5,704 bases of DNA from contig JACPSA010000095.1 of the NCBI GenBank assembly GCA_016193545.1, forward strand, positions 1-5,704, given 5' to 3'. Each line of letters starts with the position of its first letter. Position 1 is the stretch's first letter. The notes beneath the pieces were generated by a model, which saw only the letters and a list, made by a program, of their open reading frames with translations, was not told the origin of the DNA and did not search any database. This document shows, piece after piece, positions 1 through 5,144 of this stretch. Made by a program: the position numbers and the translations under genes. The stretch comes from Chloroflexota bacterium (GTDB taxonomy: Bacteria > Chloroflexota > Dehalococcoidia > Dehalococcoidales > UBA2162).

Positions 1-179
1 ATCTTGTGCTTTACTTCAGCCGGGTCATAGTCCGAGGTGGTAGTGCCGTCGTCAACCTTACCTAACCGCGTAATCGCCTTGGCACAATACAGCATCGCCT
101 CTGACAGGGATGTCTTACCAGCGCCATTATGAGATAACAAAACAAGATTACGAAGGCTCTCCAGTCCATGTTGTTCCAT
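1..179 (-). CDS. EF-G-like translational GTPase, N-terminal fragment
   Basis: The reverse strand opens with ATG at 177-179 and reads through the window edge: 59 codons plus 2 nt of a protein that should be roughly 650-700 residues if complete. A G1/P-loop is visible at residues 16-23 (SHNGAGKT). It is followed by the stretch SLSEAMLY and by RLGKVDDGTTTSDYDPAE (about 38-55), which leads into switch I. That pattern matches the EF-G-like (EF-G2/FusA paralogue) group rather than canonical FusA, whose P-loop is AHIDAGKT. Members are ribosome-associated GTPases of the cytoplasm; their exact role beside canonical EF-G is often unclear. The first P-loop position is Ser, where Gly or Ala is usual. An AGG lies 7 nt before the ATG, and a promoter with a perfect TATAAT box sits just upstream. 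Only the N-terminus is visible, so an EF-G paralogue is a confident family call but the subgroup is not certain. Confidence 0.88.
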   Translation of the reverse strand, partial: MEQHGLESLRNLVLLSHNGAGKTSLSEAMLYCAKAITRLGKVDDGTTTSDYDPAEVKHK

Positions 180-214
180 CTCAACACCTGCCTTCCAGAG
201 TAATCAGCTTAGCT

Positions 215-244
215 ATTATATCCTCAGTTAGCGGGATACAGCAA
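215..244 (-). promoter_or_regulatory. Candidate sigma-70 promoter of the EF-G-like gene
   Basis: On the minus strand there is a perfect -10 box TATAAT (215-220) and a -35 box TTGCTG (239-244, 3 of 6 consensus) separated by 18 bp. The predicted start of transcription, near 208, would give a leader of about 29 nt before the ATG at 179. This suggests the gene is transcribed independently of the SpoIIM-family gene upstream. The call rests only on sequence. Confidence 0.55.
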
Positions 245-250
245 GTTTGG

Positions 251-359
251 TTGTGTCGTCATTCTGGCTTTCGCCAGAATGCAGTTTTTCTCCTCCACCA
301 ATGGATTCCAGCCGCTGAGTTTACCCCGTACGCCGATATGGAGCTGGAATGACACACAA
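251..359. repeat. Palindromic MITE/REP-like intergenic element
   Basis: The ends are imperfect inverted repeats: the left end reads TTGTGTCGTCATTCTGGCT and the complement of the right end reads TTGTGTGTCATTCCAGCT. Inside are two palindromes. One is a perfect 9-bp stem with a TTTC loop (CATTCTGGC at 260-268, GCCAGAATG at 273-281). The other is an 8-bp arm pair (ATTCCAGC at 305-312, GCTGGAAT at 343-350) enclosing 30 nt. There is no convincing coding frame and no clear target-site duplication. The element sits between the SpoIIM stop codon and the promoter of the EF-G-like gene. Short repeats built from CATTC-CAGC palindromes are common in bacterial genomes, so a dispersed repeat is likely, but copy number cannot be judged from one window. 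Confidence 0.55.
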
Positions 360-360
360 T

Positions 361-912
361 TTACCGCAACAGCAACGGAGTGATATATGTTTCAATGATA
401 GCTGCCGGCAACAATAGGATAAGAGCTATCGTTAGATATTTCAAATTTTGCCTGAGATTGGGCAATAACAGACTTCTCCTCTCACCTCTAAACAGTACCC
501 GCATCACCGCGGCACCAAAGCTCAGAGCCGCCGCCTCACCTATGAAAAGAGCCGGGATTTCAAAAACACCATGCGGCAACAAGCCAATCAACAGATAACC
601 GAGGGATTTCTCCTGAATTACGGCAACTGATACCACACCGAGAAGCCAGCCATTGAGCGTTAGCGCCGTAACCGGCACCACCCAGAATAACGGACTGAAG
701 AGAAAGCTCACCAGAAGAGCCGAGACATTTTTTATATAGATAATGGCCAGAATAGACGGCTGAGGCAGCGGTGCCAGGAACTCGGCCAGCTCTTTAAGGG
801 CAGTTAAATCTTCAGCAAGCAGGCCGATAGTGCTGGCTGAGGTAGCCAGCCCGAATATCAGCCCGCCACCGAACAGAAATATGGCTAGGAAAAGCCACCA
901 TTTATATCTCAT
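361..912 (-). CDS. SpoIIM-family (stage II sporulation protein M/DUF95) membrane protein
   Basis: This is a 183-residue, very hydrophobic protein with about five membrane segments (roughly residues 5-25, 55-75, 77-99, 103-135 and 157-178). The diagnostic stretch is LPHGVFEIPALFIGEAAAL at 112-130, which matches the conserved family motif (G-x-x-P-H-G-x-x-E-x-P). The C-terminus resembles the usual family ending (A-x-I-E-x-x-x-T-P). The family is named for a Bacillus sporulation protein but is widespread in non-sporulating bacteria and archaea, where its role is unknown; nothing here argues for sporulation. The ATG is the first start in the frame because a TGA stop immediately precedes it, yet no clear Shine-Dalgarno is visible. 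The stop lies 88 bp beyond the end of the nitroreductase gene on the same strand, so co-transcription is possible. Length is typical for compact members. Confidence 0.85.
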   Translation of the reverse strand: MRYKWWLFLAIFLFGGGLIFGLATSASTIGLLAEDLTALKELAEFLAPLPQPSILAIIYIKNVSALLVSFLFSPLFWVVPVTALTLNGWLLGVVSVAVIQEKSLGYLLIGLLPHGVFEIPALFIGEAAALSFGAAVMRVLFRGERRSLLLPNLRQNLKYLTIALILLLPAAIIETYITPLLLR

Positions 913-975
913 TCAAAGCAACTGCTGAAAATAACCTTTTCGTGGTTGAGATATTATTCCATAGAAAGTCCGATA

Positions 976-1008
976 GCGGCTAACCTGATAATCCTCTCAG
1001 TTAACCGC
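976..1008 (-). terminator. Stem-loop overlapping the nitroreductase stop codon
   Basis: The two arms (976-988 and 997-1008) form 12 base pairs with one G-U wobble and one bulged base around an 8-nt loop. On the minus strand the 5' arm contains the nitroreductase TAA codon. No T-run follows directly, so this is not a textbook intrinsic terminator. It could instead be a processing or mRNA-stability hairpin between the nitroreductase and SpoIIM-family genes. Confidence 0.35.
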
Positions 1009-1558
1009 CGAACTTATCATGATAAACAATCTCAGCCAGCTCTTTTCTTGGCCTGGGACCGGGGTCCTGGTCAGGGTAACCCAGCGGGGTCATCGCCACC
1101 ACACAAAAGCCTTCAGCGACTCCCAGGATAGCGGCAACCGTCTTAGCATCAAAACTACCGACAATAACCGTACCCAAGCCCAGCGAATATGCCTCCAGTA
1201 CCAGATTCTGCGTTGCCAGTCCCACATCAAACATATACCAGTATTCACCTTTGTCAGTAGATGGCTGCCCGGTATCACGTGAGAAACCAGCCTTCCCAAG
1301 CTCACCACAAGCCACGATTACCACGGGGGCATTTTTTAGCGACTCGCGGGCTTGATTCGTCTGACTGTAAGTGGTACCAGCCAGTTCCGCCTTTATCTTA
1401 CTATCACGCACCACGACAAAACGCCAGCACTGCCTGTTCGCCCAGGAAGGCGCCCAGCGTGCCGCTTCCAGAACCAGCTCTACGGTTTTATCATCTACCG
1501 GGGTAGTCTTATACTGCCGAATACTTCTCCGCCCTTTAATTGCCTCCATAGTCTCCAT
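1001..1558 (-). CDS. Nitroreductase-family FMN oxidoreductase
   Basis: This 185-residue protein belongs to the nitroreductase superfamily: cytoplasmic homodimers with FMN that use NAD(P)H to reduce nitroaromatics, quinones, flavins or enones. Visible signatures are RRSIRQY at residues 10-16 (FMN phosphate contact), PSWANRQCWRFVVV at 37-50 (the P-S-x-x-N-x-Q-x-W-x-F pattern near the flavin), SLGLGTVIVG at 125-134, and PLGYPDQDPGPRPRKEL at 158-174 followed by the usual basic C-terminal tail. Length is standard. The start at 1558 is supported by GGAGGAG with 7 nt between GGAGG and the ATG; a second in-frame ATG at codon 4 is less well placed. The substrate cannot be read from sequence. The 157-bp upstream gap separates it from the small membrane-anchored protein, and a stem-loop covers its stop codon. 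Confidence 0.93.
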   Translation of the reverse strand: METMEAIKGRRSIRQYKTTPVDDKTVELVLEAARWAPSWANRQCWRFVVVRDSKIKAELAGTTYSQTNQARESLKNAPVVIVACGELGKAGFSRDTGQPSTDKGEYWYMFDVGLATQNLVLEAYSLGLGTVIVGSFDAKTVAAILGVAEGFCVVAMTPLGYPDQDPGPRPRKELAEIVYHDKFGG

Positions 1559-1715
1559 TTTCTCTCCTCCAAAGATATGCTTTTTCGGTCACTGCTCCCG
1601 GGTAATCTGGTATGACGCCTGCAGATAAAACGAACCTACCAGCCGACAAACGATGGCTAGCTGAGCCAGCATCTCAGGCAGGAATCCGGGAACGCTAGCG
1701 ATAGTGATGATGGCA

Positions 1716-2000
1716 TTAAGTTAAGACTAAAGCGACCACGAAGAGGATGACCAACATCAGCCCGGCCAAAATGGCAATGGTCCGCAATTCAGCAACTACA
1801 TAGCGGTACTGGGTCGCCGCCGGTTTTAACGGCGGAGTTGATACTTTTACCGGAGTAACCAGCCTTCCCGGAGAAGAAACAGCCTCATGCGCTTGACTGG
1901 CTGCAGGCTGAGCAACTATGCCAGCCGGGATTGCCTGACCTCTAATTTTTTGGGTCGGGCGTGAGTACTTTCCTTTTTTAGAGCGTGATTTACCGGGCAT
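1716..2000 (-). CDS. Small basic protein with C-terminal membrane anchor, function unknown
   Basis: This is a 94-residue protein in three parts. The N-terminus is strongly basic (residues 2-22, with KSRSKKGK at 4-11). A low-complexity Ala/Pro/Ser/Val linker follows (about 23-62), then TQYRYVVAELRTI (63-75) leading into one hydrophobic helix (about 75-93) that ends at the C-terminus. There is no signal peptide, so a tail-anchored or N-in single-pass topology is likely. The basic region could contact nucleic acid or lipid headgroups, but that is inference. The start at 2000 is supported by GGAG 7 nt upstream. It begins 53 bp after the stop of the Xer recombinase on the same strand and probably shares its transcript. 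I do not recognise a named family. I have an impression of similar small proteins in Dehalococcoidia, which I cannot verify here. Confidence 0.72.
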   Translation of the reverse strand: MPGKSRSKKGKYSRPTQKIRGQAIPAGIVAQPAASQAHEAVSSPGRLVTPVKVSTPPLKPAATQYRYVVAELRTIAILAGLMLVILFVVALVLT

Positions 2001-2053
2001 CTTACAACTCCAAACTTTTTTATTCCGAACGGAACATTATTCCTTATGATACA

Positions 2054-2965
2054 CTACTTAGCCCGGGGGTGCGATTTCTCATAGGTACGCCGAACATGTT
2101 CAGTCGTGAGATGAGTGTAAACCTGCGTGGTCGAGATATTGGCGTGACCCAGCAATTCCTGAACCGACCTCAGGTCGGCTCCGCCGCTCAGCATATGAGT
2201 GGCAAAGCTATGTCTCAGGGTATGTGGCGTAATCTGGGCATCCAGCCCGGCTGATTTGGCGTAGCCCTTCAATATCTGCCAGAATCCCTGCCTGGTCAAT
2301 CTTTCGCCACGGCGATTCAGAAATAAGGCTTTCTCACTATCACTACGGACCAAGCGAGGACGACTTTCTTTCAAATATTCGGCTACTGCCAGCGCTGCCT
2401 GCCGATAAATAGGAATGAGGCGCTCTTTGTGGCCCTTGCCGAAGCAGCGCACAAAATCACCGGCCACATCGACATCACCCAGGTTCAAGGATATTAACTC
2501 GCTCACCCTCATGCCACTGGCATAAAGCAACTCTAGCATCGCCCTATCTCTTTTTGCTTCTGTCGCCGCTACTTTGGTCGGTTGTTCCAGCAAACGGCGG
2601 ACCTGACTGACGGAAATAGGTTTGGGCAATAGCCTGCCCACATTGGGTGAACCCACGTTCTCCGTCGGGTTTTCTTTCAGATTGCCTTCAGCCACCATGA
2701 AGTTAAAGAAAGACTTGGCCGCAGCTATCTTACGGGCGACAGTGGTCGCCGCGTAGTTCCTTTCCTTAAGATTCAGTAGATAACTCAATACCCCCTGCCG
2801 GTTAACATTAGCCCATGCCGGCATCACACCCCGCCTGGTTGTATACTCTTCCGCAAAACTGGCCAATTGGGAGAGGTCGTTATGATAAGCCGCTATCGTG
2901 TTACCGGAGAAGCCCTTCTCCACGGTAAGATAAGTCAGAAAACGCTCGATATCTTCTTTCACCAT
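2054..2965 (-). CDS. xerD: Xer-type tyrosine recombinase, XerD-like
   Basis: This 303-residue protein is about the length of XerC/XerD (E. coli XerD has 298). The N-terminal core-binding (SAM-like) domain spans about residues 1-90. The C-terminal catalytic domain carries the full set of active residues: R153 in ASGMRVSEL, K177 in GKGHKERLIP, H248 and R251 in PHTLRHSFATHML, H274 in LLGHANISTTQ, and the nucleophile Y283 in VYTH. Spacings match E. coli XerD (R148, K172, H244, R247, H270, Y279). The TRQGFW segment, GADLRSVQELLGH and the HPRA ending look more XerD- than XerC-like, but many non-proteobacteria use one Xer protein, so the symbol is provisional. The expected role is resolving chromosome dimers at dif; an integrase role cannot be excluded, though no phage genes are adjacent. 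The start may be the ATG or the GTG codon directly after it. Confidence 0.93.
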   Translation of the reverse strand: MVKEDIERFLTYLTVEKGFSGNTIAAYHNDLSQLASFAEEYTTRRGVMPAWANVNRQGVLSYLLNLKERNYAATTVARKIAAAKSFFNFMVAEGNLKENPTENVGSPNVGRLLPKPISVSQVRRLLEQPTKVAATEAKRDRAMLELLYASGMRVSELISLNLGDVDVAGDFVRCFGKGHKERLIPIYRQAALAVAEYLKESRPRLVRSDSEKALFLNRRGERLTRQGFWQILKGYAKSAGLDAQITPHTLRHSFATHMLSGGADLRSVQELLGHANISTTQVYTHLTTEHVRRTYEKSHPRAK

Positions 2966-2967
2966 GT

Positions 2968-2973
2968 CTCCTC
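2968..2973 (-). promoter_or_regulatory. Shine-Dalgarno of the Xer gene, ambiguous start
   Basis: GAGGAG lies only 2 nt from the ATG at 2963-2965 but 5 nt from the GTG at 2960-2962, which is the next codon in frame. Spacing therefore favours GTG initiation, while ATG is the better codon. The protein differs by one residue. Confidence 0.5.
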
Positions 2974-3076
2974 GCTGCTCTGCTGATTAATCTAAAAGAA
3001 TGATGAAACCACCCCCGCACCTCTTTTCAGCTAACGAAAGCACCTCAGGCAATATTACCATCTTTCAGCAATCTCT

Positions 3077-3085
3077 ATTTTACCA
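3077..3085 (-). promoter_or_regulatory. Weak candidate promoter (extended -10) before the Xer gene
   Basis: On the minus strand TAAAAT (3077-3082, 5 of 6 to TATAAT) is directly preceded by TGG, giving an extended -10 pattern. No good -35 box is found at 16-18 bp. Transcription would start near 3070 and leave a leader of about 105 nt. The 218-bp gap after the radical SAM gene makes an independent promoter plausible, but the evidence is thin. Confidence 0.28.
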
Positions 3086-3183
3086 TAACTAAAAGTAAAA
3101 TCCAGCCCCTGACTGATAGCAGACGCCAAAACAGATAGCACTCGTCACGGGTAAGGGTGACAATTTTATTTGCTCTCAGGTTC

Positions 3184-4704
3184 CTAGTACTCTAGCGTTG
3201 AACTCTCGTTAATCAGAGGTCTGGTGAATTTCTCAGCAACCTTACGGAAATGAAATCCGAAGACGGAGAGACTGACCGTCAAGGCAAAAGAACGTGGATG
3301 TTTCAACAGTGTGTCAAGAAGAAGCTGCCAGTAATACTGCCGGCCTTTTTCCCTGACACCCAGGAACCATAAAGTTTTAAAAAACGCTTCAAGATGATAA
3401 AGCCTCAGCCGGGGCAGTCCTCTTACTTTTGGAGGATGGTACTCTTTCAGGAATGTCCTAACCCGCGCGTAATACTCACGTGGTGAATAAATAGTATCCA
3501 GGACATGCTTGTAGCCGTTAATGAGCGTTTCGTAGTTCATTTTAGGAATGAAGTTAAGCGAGCCGTCAGTATTGTCTCCGGAGAAGATTTCTAATAAGCG
3601 GTTCTCCTTCTCCAGACGGTGGTAGAGTCTGGTACCGCGCGGCGCATTGAGCAAACCGACCATCGCCGTCACGATACCGCTCTTCTGAATAAAGTCGATT
3701 TGGCTCCTGAAGATAGAGAGCGGGTCATTATCGAAACCGATGATGAATCCCCCCTGCACCTCAAGGCCCCGATTTTGCATTTTCTTTACTGAAGCGACCA
3801 AATCACGGCTTTGATTCTGCTGCTTATTACATTCAGCCAGACTATCCTCATTGGGGCTTTCAATGCCAACAAAGACCCGGTCAAAGCCGGCCTGAACCAT
3901 CAACTGCATTAGCTCTTCATCATCGGAAATGTTTATCGATGCTTCGGTGTAAAAAGAAAAGGGATACCTGTTCTTCTTCGACCATTCAATCATTGTGGGC
4001 AGTATTTCCACCTTTAGTTTCTTCTTATTCCCAATAAAATTATCATCGACAACAAAGACACTGCCGCGCCAGCCGCCCTGGTATAACGCGTCCAGTTCAT
4101 TCACTACCTGCTGCTTTTCCTTGGTCCTGGGTTTATGGCCGTTCATGATGACAATATCACAGAATTCACAGTTGAAAGGACAACCGCGGGAATACTGAAA
4201 GCTCATCGATGAATAATGTTTTATATTGATAAGCGACCACAATGGCAGCGGAGTCCCGCTAATCTCCGGCCTTTCGCCGGATATGTAGACATGCTTAGCA
4301 CACCCTTTCTCCAGGTCTGCTAAAAAGGGGGCCAGGGTAACCTCAGCTTCACCCAGCACAAAATGGTCAACGCCTTCAAACTCTTCGTGGCCGGTAGTGA
4401 AAACCGGCCCCCCGGCGACAACCCTGGCGTTAAGCCGGTTACATCTGGCAATAATCTCCTTCACTGAGGCACTCTGCACCACCATGGCGCTGATAAAGAC
4501 ATAATCAGCCCACTTAATGTCTTCATCACTAAGCGAGGTCATATTCATATCCACCAGCTTTTTCTGCCATCCGGCAGGAAGCATCGCGGCTACAGTTAAT
4601 AGACCCAGAGGTGGAAAAGATGCCTTCTTAGAGATAAACTTTATGGCGTGCTTAAAACTCCAGAAGGTATCAGGATATTCCGGATAGACCAGAAGTATTT
4701 TCAA
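3184..4704 (-). CDS. B12-binding-domain radical SAM protein (DUF4070/HpnP-like group)
   Basis: This is a 506-residue cytoplasmic enzyme. The N-terminal cobalamin-binding Rossmann-like domain (about 1-140) includes PPLGLLTVAAML (31-42), LVDMN (50-54), VVAGGPVFT (95-103) and DHFVLGEAE (113-121). The radical SAM core follows, with the cluster motif C175-x3-C179-x2-C182 in YSRGCPFNCEFC, then VVDDNFIGN (218-226), TEASINIS (253-260), VFVGIESPNE (277-286) and QGGFIIGFDND (317-327). The C-terminal part (about 350-500) resembles DUF4070. The architecture is that of class B radical SAM methylases, and the hopanoid C-2 methylase HpnP belongs to the wider group, but the substrate here is not known. No DxHxxG motif is seen, so cobalamin would bind without a protein His ligand. 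The start is TTG, set by AAGGAG 6 nt upstream. The gene stands alone behind its own promoter, divergent from the tRNA. Confidence 0.9.
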   Translation of the reverse strand: MKILLVYPEYPDTFWSFKHAIKFISKKASFPPLGLLTVAAMLPAGWQKKLVDMNMTSLSDEDIKWADYVFISAMVVQSASVKEIIARCNRLNARVVAGGPVFTTGHEEFEGVDHFVLGEAEVTLAPFLADLEKGCAKHVYISGERPEISGTPLPLWSLINIKHYSSMSFQYSRGCPFNCEFCDIVIMNGHKPRTKEKQQVVNELDALYQGGWRGSVFVVDDNFIGNKKKLKVEILPTMIEWSKKNRYPFSFYTEASINISDDEELMQLMVQAGFDRVFVGIESPNEDSLAECNKQQNQSRDLVASVKKMQNRGLEVQGGFIIGFDNDPLSIFRSQIDFIQKSGIVTAMVGLLNAPRGTRLYHRLEKENRLLEIFSGDNTDGSLNFIPKMNYETLINGYKHVLDTIYSPREYYARVRTFLKEYHPPKVRGLPRLRLYHLEAFFKTLWFLGVREKGRQYYWQLLLDTLLKHPRSFALTVSLSVFGFHFRKVAEKFTRPLINESSTLEY

Positions 4705-4710
4705 ATTATG

Positions 4711-4716
4711 CTCCTT
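4711..4716 (-). promoter_or_regulatory. Shine-Dalgarno fixing a TTG start
   Basis: AAGGAG lies 6 nt upstream of the TTG at 4702-4704. No ATG or GTG lies in this frame between the predicted transcription start and the TTG. The following residues KILLVYPEYP are the expected N-terminus of the family, so TTG initiation is well supported. Confidence 0.75.
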
Positions 4717-4739
4717 AACCTGAAACCTTATTAAACATA

Positions 4740-4769
4740 ATACTACTTTCCCCGGGGGTCGTTTGTCAA
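4740..4769 (-). promoter_or_regulatory. Sigma-70-type promoter of the radical SAM gene
   Basis: On the minus strand there is a perfect -35 box TTGACA (4764-4769), an 18-bp spacer and the -10 box TAGTAT (4740-4745, 4 of 6). The predicted transcription start near 4733 gives a leader of about 29 nt containing the AAGGAG site. The spacer holds the perfect 8-bp palindrome CCCCGGGG (4750-4757), which is unusually GC-rich for a promoter spacer. Confidence 0.6.
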
Positions 4770-4866
4770 CCTTAGCCTCTAAATAAGCGAGGGAAATAGC
4801 TTTACGAGGAGGTCTTACTTCTTCACTCCACCGCTAGAGACTGAGAACAACCCTGGTCAGAACGCC

Positions 4867-4895
4867 TTGACACCCTATTCCGGCAAGGTTATACT
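4867..4895 (+). promoter_or_regulatory. Sigma-70 promoter of the initiator tRNA
   Basis: A perfect -35 box TTGACA (4867-4872), a 17-bp spacer and the -10 box TATACT (4890-4895, 5 of 6) form a near-consensus promoter. Transcription should start about 4902, only 3-4 nt before the mature tRNA 5' end, as expected for a strong single-tRNA unit. Confidence 0.8.
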
Positions 4896-4905
4896 CAAAT
4901 TGCAA

Positions 4906-4980
4906 CGCGGGGTGGAGCAGTGGTAGCTCGTCGGGCTCATAACCCGAAGGCCGTTGGTTCGAATCCAACCCCCGCTACCA
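4906..4980 (+). tRNA. Initiator tRNA-fMet (CAT)
   Basis: The 75-nt sequence folds into a full cloverleaf with the 3' CCA encoded. The acceptor pairs are 2-71 to 7-66 (GCGGGG with CCCCGC), the D stem is GAGC/GCTC, the anticodon stem TCGGG/CCCGA carries the loop CTCATAA, and the T stem GTTGG/CCAAC carries the loop TTCGAAT. Three features mark it as initiator rather than elongator: three consecutive G:C pairs at 29-31/39-41, an A11:U24 pair, and no Watson-Crick pair at 1-72. The mismatch is C1/U72 here, whereas the typical bacterial initiator has C1/A72. It delivers formyl-Met to the P site at translation start. It has a near-consensus promoter and no clear terminator downstream. Confidence 0.95.
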
Positions 4981-5060
4981 GCTTCAAAAACAGGGTTTGG
5001 GTTGTACAATACGCAGAACTCCTTCAATTTTTTCACAGATGTCACTCGCTACAAATTATC

Positions 5061-5089
5061 TTGCAACTGGTGGCTTATCAGAGCATAAT
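5061..5089 (+). promoter_or_regulatory. Candidate promoter of the lipoprotein gene
   Basis: TTGCAA (5061-5066, 4 of 6) and CATAAT (5084-5089, 5 of 6) are separated by exactly 17 bp. Transcription would start near 5096, leaving a leader of about 46 nt. That start falls inside the upstream arm of the hairpin that can mask the ribosome-binding site. Confidence 0.45.
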
Positions 5090-5144
5090 ATGGTTGCCTG
5101 ATTGACGAGTATGGAAGACTTTAAAAATACCAGAGGCAATCATG
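5089..5144 (+). promoter_or_regulatory. Possible start-site-masking hairpin of the lipoprotein gene
   Basis: TATGGTTGCCT (5089-5099) can pair over 11 bp (9 Watson-Crick, 2 G-U) with AGGCAATCATG (5134-5144), which contains the GAGG Shine-Dalgarno core and the ATG. The loop is 34 nt. Long transcripts reading through from the tRNA would contain the whole stem, while transcripts from the candidate promoter would begin inside its left arm and lose most of it. Regulatory use is inference. Confidence 0.35.

Noticed and set aside
110..352. Plus-strand frame of 80 codons
   Set aside because: It starts antisense to the EF-G-like gene and ends in the palindromic repeat; it has no Shine-Dalgarno and no protein-like pattern.
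1019..1628. Several plus-strand open frames of 81-87 codons
   Set aside because: All lie largely or wholly antisense to the nitroreductase gene, which has clear family motifs.
1661..1677. CTGAG/CTCAG short inverted repeat in the gap before the nitroreductase
   Set aside because: A 5-bp stem is expected by chance and is not placed at a promoter or start.
2023..2034. TTCCGAACGGAA palindrome between the Xer gene and the small protein gene, considered as a recombination (dif-like) site or terminator
   Set aside because: It lacks the 28-bp two-arm dif layout, and no T-run follows it on the minus strand.
3142..3163. 7-bp hairpin after the radical SAM gene (TCGTCAC/GTGACAA, one G-U pair)
   Set aside because: The T-rich stretch follows it only on the plus strand (TTTTATTT at 3164-3171), where no transcript is expected. 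On the gene's own strand no T-run follows, so it is not a convincing terminator.
4770..4866. Space between the two divergent promoters, scanned for a small gene, operator or RNA; a GAGGAGG at about 4814-4820 resembles a ribosome-binding site
   Set aside because: No start codon follows the GAGGAGG at a usable distance, and no strong inverted repeat or open frame was seen.
4920..5105. Plus-strand open frame of 61 codons starting inside the tRNA
   Set aside because: Its first residues are a translation of the tRNA gene itself and the rest has no recognisable domain or ribosome-binding site.
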